NCBI GenBank assembly: GCA_030054095.1
Contig: JASGCO010000010.1
Span: 38,865 to 102,864, forward strand
DNA from: Sediminibacterium sp.
GTDB taxonomy: Bacteria > Bacteroidota > Bacteroidia > B-17B0 > Aurantibacillaceae
Length of the DNA: 64,000 nt
Direction of reading: 5' to 3'
In this document: piece after piece, positions 60,241-64,000 of the stretch
Position numbering within the stretch: the first letter of the stretch is position 1
How the letters are laid out: every line of letters starts with the position of its first letter
Made by a program: the position numbers and the translations under genes
The notes under the pieces: generated by a model
The model's input: only the letters and a program-made list of their open reading frames with translations
The model's database searches: none
What the model was told of the DNA's origin: nothing

Positions 60241-61768
60241 GTGTGTCCTTGTCGGTTTTATAATTAATTGTTATTTCGTAGGTTGTTCCTTCTCCTTTTA
60301 CGCTATTGATAATCACACTGCCATGGTACAGTGCCAGCCGCGATCTAATATTGCCAAGCCCCATGCCTCCCGACGAACTAACCGCATGGATGTCAAAACC
60401 AATTCCATTGTCTTTAAGACGAATGAAGAGTTGTTCATCGGTATGACTCATATCTATAGAGATAGTATTAGCCCGGCTGTGTTTAATACTGTTGTTAATG
60501 AACTCCTGAACAATCCGGAATAGCGTAATTTCGATGTCCTTATTCAGTCGTGGGCAGGAGTCTTCCATTAAGAGTTTAAAACTGAGTATGCCATGAAGCT
60601 CAATTTTTGAACAGAGTTCCCGTATAGCATGTTCCAATCCATAGTTTTCAAGTGTCCGTGGCATCAGATTAAAACACACATTTCTTAACTCAGTGGCGGC
60701 GTTTGAAATGGCATCGTACGACTTGGCAAGAATTTCAGACACTTTCTGGTGACTAATACCTTCGTTATCTCGTAAGGTATTAATATAAAACATTAGCGCA
60801 GAAAGCTGTTGCCCTAAAGAGTCATGCAAATCTTTGGCTAAACGTTTTCTTTCTTCCTCCTGTGTGTGAAGAATCGTTTTAATAACGACGTTTTCAAGTT
60901 CTTTACGGTGCGAAATATCTTTGATAATGCCTTGGTAGTTTGAGGTACCATCATCTGCCTTGTTAATGGAAATAAGACAATCAATAATACGATTCTCAAA
61001 ATTTTTCAGGCGCATGGCAAAGTTCCGTATGGATTTATTGCGCTTTAGTGCCTGTTCGAAATCCTGTTTTTCGCGCTCATCGGCAAAATACTGCCACAAA
61101 TGTGTAGGTTTAACATCGTCCCTGCCTAATAAATCTAACCCTGCCCGGTTAATTTCCTGAATCACAAAGTTGCTGTCACAAATAAAAATGGTATCACTCG
61201 TTTCCTGAAAAATTTTCCGGTAACGGTTTTCCGCTTTTTTTAATTTTTTGGCTTGCTCTTTAACCTTATTAAGGTCGCGGGCAATAACAAGGTAACCGAT
61301 CCGCTGTTTCTGTTCGTTATGGATAAGGTTAATGGAACAATCCGCGTCAATAAATTTGCGGTTTTTGAATTTAAGTTCCGCCCGAATCGAAATAGTCTCA
61401 TCCGATTGTCCTGCATGCCACAACATTTCACGAATGGCTTGTGGTGAGAGGTTGCAAAAAATACGGCTGATGGGAACATCCAGCAGTTCGTTTTCCCAGG
61501 CACCCAGGACTTTTTCCGCGGCCCGGTTCACCATTTGAATGGAACCGTCCATGTTAAGTACCAGAAGGATGTCTGATACAGAGTGAAATATATTGTTGAA
61601 GTAGTTACGGGAGATTGTTGTGCTTTTCAACTCTTCTCCCAGCATATTGACACCGGAAATAAATGTGTCAATGTCATCAAGGCGCTGCGACAATTCAACT
61701 TTTGCATCAAAATTTCCAAGAGAGTAGTGGATGAGCAATTCGTTTATTTGTTGCAGGCGCTTGTCCAT
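60224..61768 (-). CDS. PAS-domain histidine kinase (NarX/DesK type)
   Basis: A 514-residue soluble kinase with two PAS domains (about 48-160: YFNNIFHSVSDILLVLN; and about 180-295: YRKIFQETSDTIFICDS) followed by a HisKA_3 dimerisation helix (EERKRLAKDLHDSLGQQ, with phospho-His) and an HATPase domain. There is no membrane segment, so it senses an internal signal such as redox, light or small molecules. It is coupled to the response regulator at 59581-60240 (17-nt overlap) and to the DUF7793-like gene just upstream (2-nt gap). Confidence 0.9.
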   Translation of the reverse strand: MDKRLQQINELLIHYSLGNFDAKVELSQRLDDIDTFISGVNMLGEELKSTTISRNYFNNIFHSVSDILLVLNMDGSIQMVNRAAEKVLGAWENELLDVPISRIFCNLSPQAIREMLWHAGQSDETISIRAELKFKNRKFIDADCSINLIHNEQKQRIGYLVIARDLNKVKEQAKKLKKAENRYRKIFQETSDTIFICDSNFVIQEINRAGLDLLGRDDVKPTHLWQYFADEREKQDFEQALKRNKSIRNFAMRLKNFENRIIDCLISINKADDGTSNYQGIIKDISHRKELENVVIKTILHTQEEERKRLAKDLHDSLGQQLSALMFYINTLRDNEGISHQKVSEILAKSYDAISNAATELRNVCFNLMPRTLENYGLEHAIRELCSKIELHGILSFKLLMEDSCPRLNKDIEITLFRIVQEFINNSIKHSRANTISIDMSHTDEQLFIRLKDNGIGFDIHAVSSSGGMGLGNIRSRLALYHGSVIINSVKGEGTTYEITINYKTDKDTRDEKD

Positions 61769-61770
61769 AA

Positions 61771-62160
61771 TTAGTCACCGGTTTTGTATTGCTGCAGCCA
61801 AGCCACAGCTTCATGTTCAGTTTTAAAAATTTTCACCGGAATTTCCGGTGGGTTTAAACGTATCAAATAATTTCCAAGAAAGGTACTAAAAGAATTTGTT
61901 AAAACCATTGCCGCAGCTGAAATTCCTTCGGTGCCTTCTTTGGATGTTAAATAAGTGCGGGCATCTTTTTCAATGATAGATACACCATAATCTTTAATAA
62001 GAATAGGGTAGGTTTTGCCTTTTGTGAACTCTTTACGATTTGATACCAGAATTTTGGCAGCCAATAAGGTAATAGGCTTACCCTTTTGGTATTCAGCGGT
62101 AAGAATACCATCGTATAGTCCCCAGTTTACGTGTTCTGTATGAAAAACCTGTTTTTCCAT
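61771..62160 (-). CDS. DUF7793/STAS-like small protein upstream of the kinase
   Basis: A 129-residue protein whose fold pattern (YDGILTAEYQKGKPITLLAA...KTYPILIKDYGVSIIEKDARTYL...AAAMVLTNSFSTFLGNYLI...FKTEHEAVAWLQQY) matches the DUF7793, STAS/SpoIIAA-like group I know from this phylum. Its gene ends 2 nt before the kinase gene on the same strand, so it is likely a member of the signalling operon, perhaps a ligand-binding or anti-activator component. The ATG at 62160 is preferred over 62178. Confidence 0.65.
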   Translation of the reverse strand: MEKQVFHTEHVNWGLYDGILTAEYQKGKPITLLAAKILVSNRKEFTKGKTYPILIKDYGVSIIEKDARTYLTSKEGTEGISAAAMVLTNSFSTFLGNYLIRLNPPEIPVKIFKTEHEAVAWLQQYKTGD

Positions 62161-62291
62161 CCGTGTTAAATGTAGCAAAGTTTATTAAATGTTCTCAGAA
62201 AAATGAATCTCGAAATACTACTTTTTCCTTAATGTTTTTATCCGGTTTAAATTTAGGCTTTTCCCCTAAAATATTGTTGTTAGTCATTAAT

Positions 62292-62313
62292 AAATTTGCT
62301 AATAAGCAAATTT
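62292..62313. promoter_or_regulatory. Palindrome just upstream of the alpha-oxoamine synthase gene
   Basis: AAATTTGCT (62292-62300), AATA loop, AGCAAATTT (62305-62313): a perfect 9-bp inverted repeat 6 nt before the ATG at 62320. It could be an operator or an RNA hairpin masking the start codon region. No regulator can be named. Confidence 0.4.
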
Positions 62314-62319
62314 TAGAAA

Positions 62320-64000
62320 ATGGAAAACAAAAATTCTTTTATTGATACGGTACATCAAATAGTGGGCAATGGCGTGAAAAAAGGCATATTACACCTGTAT
62401 ACCGAGGATGAAAAATTAAATGGAAACAAAATTACAATAAAAAAGAAACAAGTTGTTAATTTCGGCTCCTGTAGTTATTTAGGGTTAGAATTTGATGAAC
62501 GGTTAAAGCAGTCTTCCATTGAGGCCATTGAAAACTATGGCACCCAGTTTTCGGAGTCCCGCGCTTATGTATCTACCGGGCATTACCGGCAACTGGAAGG
62601 ATTATTGAATAAACTGTTTGACGCATATTGTGTAGTGGCTCCAACTACAACACTCGGACATTTCTCCACAATTCCGGTTTTGGTTAATGCTGACGACGCT
62701 ATTATTCTCGATCATCAGGTTCATAATAGTGTGCAGATGGCGGTAAATATGGTAAAGGCGAAAGGCGTTCATGTGGAAATGGTGCGGCATAACCGCTTGG
62801 ATCTGTTAGAACAAAAAATACTAGAGTTGCGAAAGAAACATCGTAAAATATGGTATATGGCCGATGGAATTTATTCGATGTATGGCGATGTTAGCCCTGT
62901 TAAGCAAATTAACGCGTTAATGGATATTTATCCAGAGTTGCATTATTACGTAGATGACGCGCATGGTATGAGTTGTTTTGGTAAGCACGGTAGAGGCTAT
63001 GTTTTAAATGAGTGCGATATACGCGATCGTATGGTGGTTGCAGTTTCATTTGCTAAAGCTTTTGCTACTGGAGGAGCCGCCATGCTTTTTCCAACAGCTG
63101 AACTGGCAACGAAGGTGCGTTCATGTGGTGGCCCAATGATTACTTCGGGTCCCATGCAACCAGCTACTTTAGGCGCCGCGGTTGCCTCAGCAAAAATCCA
63201 TCTGTCGGATGAAATTACCGATATGCAGGAAACCTTCTATAAAAATATGCGGTATGCAAAGCAAATGATAAAGAAATATGGCTTGCCCATGGTATCTGAT
63301 ACGCCTTCTCCTATCTTTTTTATTGCCGTGAGTTTGCCTAAACTAGGATACAACGTGGTAAAACGCATGTTAGATGCCGGGTATTATCTTAATCTGGGAA
63401 TTTTTCCGGCAGTACCTATTAAAAATACAGGAATCCGATTTACAATTACTCGCTTACACACATTTGAACAGATTGAAGGAATGATTGCTAAGCTTGCCAT
63501 GCATCTTGGACTGGCTATGGCTGAAGAGAATATTACTATGGAGCAGATATGTCAGGCATTTAAGATGGCAACCCCCGATGAGCGTGAAGCAACGGACGCG
63601 GTAGATTCGGTTCTAAAGCAAACGGAATTGAATGTTGAACATTTTACCAGTATAACTGCTGTAGGTAAAGAAGAGTGGAATAAACTTTTAGATAGTCGTG
63701 GTAGTTTTGACTGGGACGGAATGAAATTTCTGGAAGATAGTTTTTCCGGTAATTACGCGCCTGAAGATAATTGGTGTTTTGATTATTTCATTGTAAGAGA
63801 TGCTAACCGTAAACCAGTTCTGGCTACTTTTTTAACAACTACTGTTTGTAAGGATGACATGTTATCTCCGGCTTCAGTATCCCGGCAAATTGAATTGAAT
63901 CGTTTGACGGATCCGTATTACCTGACTTCTAAAATTATAACCTTGGGATCGCAACTAACTGAAGGCGAACATTTATACATTGACCGTCAGTCGGTATATT
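62320..64000 (+). CDS. Alpha-oxoamine synthase-like PLP enzyme with GNAT-like C-terminus (partial)
   Basis: The frame runs past the window end; 560 codons are visible. Residues 40-400 are a fold-type I aminotransferase/alpha-oxoamine synthase (family of KBL, AONS, serine palmitoyltransferase): VVNFGSCSYLGLE, YVDDAHG (Asp-His pair for PLP) and the PLP lysine, Lys246, in VSFAKAFATGG. Such enzymes join an amino acid to an acyl-CoA or acyl-ACP. Residues about 440-560 resemble an N-acetyltransferase (SFDWDGMKFLEDSF, FIVRDANRKPVLATFL), so this is a two-domain protein. In Bacteroidota such enzymes can make sphingolipids or sulfonolipids; the substrate is unknown. Confidence 0.8.
   Translation, partial: MENKNSFIDTVHQIVGNGVKKGILHLYTEDEKLNGNKITIKKKQVVNFGSCSYLGLEFDERLKQSSIEAIENYGTQFSESRAYVSTGHYRQLEGLLNKLFDAYCVVAPTTTLGHFSTIPVLVNADDAIILDHQVHNSVQMAVNMVKAKGVHVEMVRHNRLDLLEQKILELRKKHRKIWYMADGIYSMYGDVSPVKQINALMDIYPELHYYVDDAHGMSCFGKHGRGYVLNECDIRDRMVVAVSFAKAFATGGAAMLFPTAELATKVRSCGGPMITSGPMQPATLGAAVASAKIHLSDEITDMQETFYKNMRYAKQMIKKYGLPMVSDTPSPIFFIAVSLPKLGYNVVKRMLDAGYYLNLGIFPAVPIKNTGIRFTITRLHTFEQIEGMIAKLAMHLGLAMAEENITMEQICQAFKMATPDEREATDAVDSVLKQTELNVEHFTSITAVGKEEWNKLLDSRGSFDWDGMKFLEDSFSGNYAPEDNWCFDYFIVRDANRKPVLATFLTTTVCKDDMLSPASVSRQIELNRLTDPYYLTSKIITLGSQLTEGEHLYIDRQSVY

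Noticed and set aside
1..64000. CRISPR arrays, tRNA, rRNA, phage or transposase genes
   Set aside because: No evenly spaced direct repeats, cloverleaf-like sequences, rRNA-like blocks or transposase/integrase motifs were found by eye; a tRNAscan/CRISPR search would be needed to exclude small ones.

Overview
The window is a chromosomal segment of a member of the Bacteroidota (Bacteroidetes). Supporting signs are three proteins ending in a type IX secretion (T9SS) sorting domain, a GldH gliding-motility lipoprotein, a TonB-dependent receptor with an N-terminal carboxypeptidase-regulatory-like domain, an S46 dipeptidyl-peptidase, ribosomal protein THX, a DUF59-Mrp lacking the usual CPxC motif, and recurrent Bacteroidota-type promoter boxes (TAnnTTTG/A, in the best cases with an upstream TTG). 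I cannot name genus or species. I see no phage, transposase, CRISPR array, rRNA or tRNA. The gene set is mostly core, and the accessory features are small.

Layout. 1-2.5 kb: the end of an outer-membrane protein gene and a CPA2 cation/proton antiporter. 2.7-5.4 kb: an ELWxxDGT-repeat T9SS protein flanked on both sides by copies of an inverted-repeat element. 5.4-8.5 kb: a sulfane-sulfur module (Crp/Fnr regulator, single-domain rhodanese, persulfide-dioxygenase-like MBL/double-rhodanese protein), with a 26-bp palindromic operator candidate between the rhodanese and a divergent small gene. 8.5-13 kb: a second Crp/Fnr regulator, an ABC exporter, and an ECF sigma factor overlapping a gene that appears to fuse an anti-sigma-like N-terminus, a membrane segment and a trypsin-like protease. 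13.2-19.1 kb: an alanine-rich lipoprotein, then mrp, nfu, metF, holA, an OmpA-family protein and a Bax-inhibitor protein. 19.2-24.1 kb: a candidate RelE-like toxin with an unusual partner, a flavodoxin-fold oxidoreductase, a HAD protein, an unknown exported protein, prfB with its programmed +1 frameshift, two GC-rich structured repeats and a MITE-like palindrome. 24.1-28.7 kb: omega-amidase, aldehyde dehydrogenase, S41 protease, rnpA and rpsTHX.

29-43.6 kb: S46 peptidase, an endonuclease/phosphatase-fold protein with a TonB receptor, dprA, purD, a basic exported protein, a large BNR/Asp-box T9SS protein, the selenouridine pair mnmH-selD, and a GIN-domain protein. 43.7-51.2 kb: a FIST sensor plus histidine kinase, a PpiD-like chaperone, a glucosaminidase/LysM protein and a prolyl oligopeptidase. 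51.2-58.7 kb: an M14 carboxypeptidase (T9SS), a Spy-like small protein, aspS, a third Crp/Fnr regulator, ricT and gldH. 58.7-64 kb: a DUF481 protein, a LuxR-type response regulator, a PAS histidine kinase, a DUF7793/STAS-like protein, and the start of an alpha-oxoamine synthase with a GNAT-like extension that runs off the window.

Taken together, the genes fit a heterotrophic, protein- and peptide-degrading bacterium with T9SS secretion and probably gliding machinery. It appears to detoxify sulfide or persulfide and to make selenouridine in tRNA. The most unusual observations are a three-copy structured GC-rich repeat, the two inverted-repeat elements around one secreted-protein gene, a MITE-like element that helps form the stop codon of its neighbour, the candidate toxin pair without a recognisable HTH antitoxin, the sigma/anti-sigma-protease arrangement, and an MnmH with arginine in place of the P-loop glycine.
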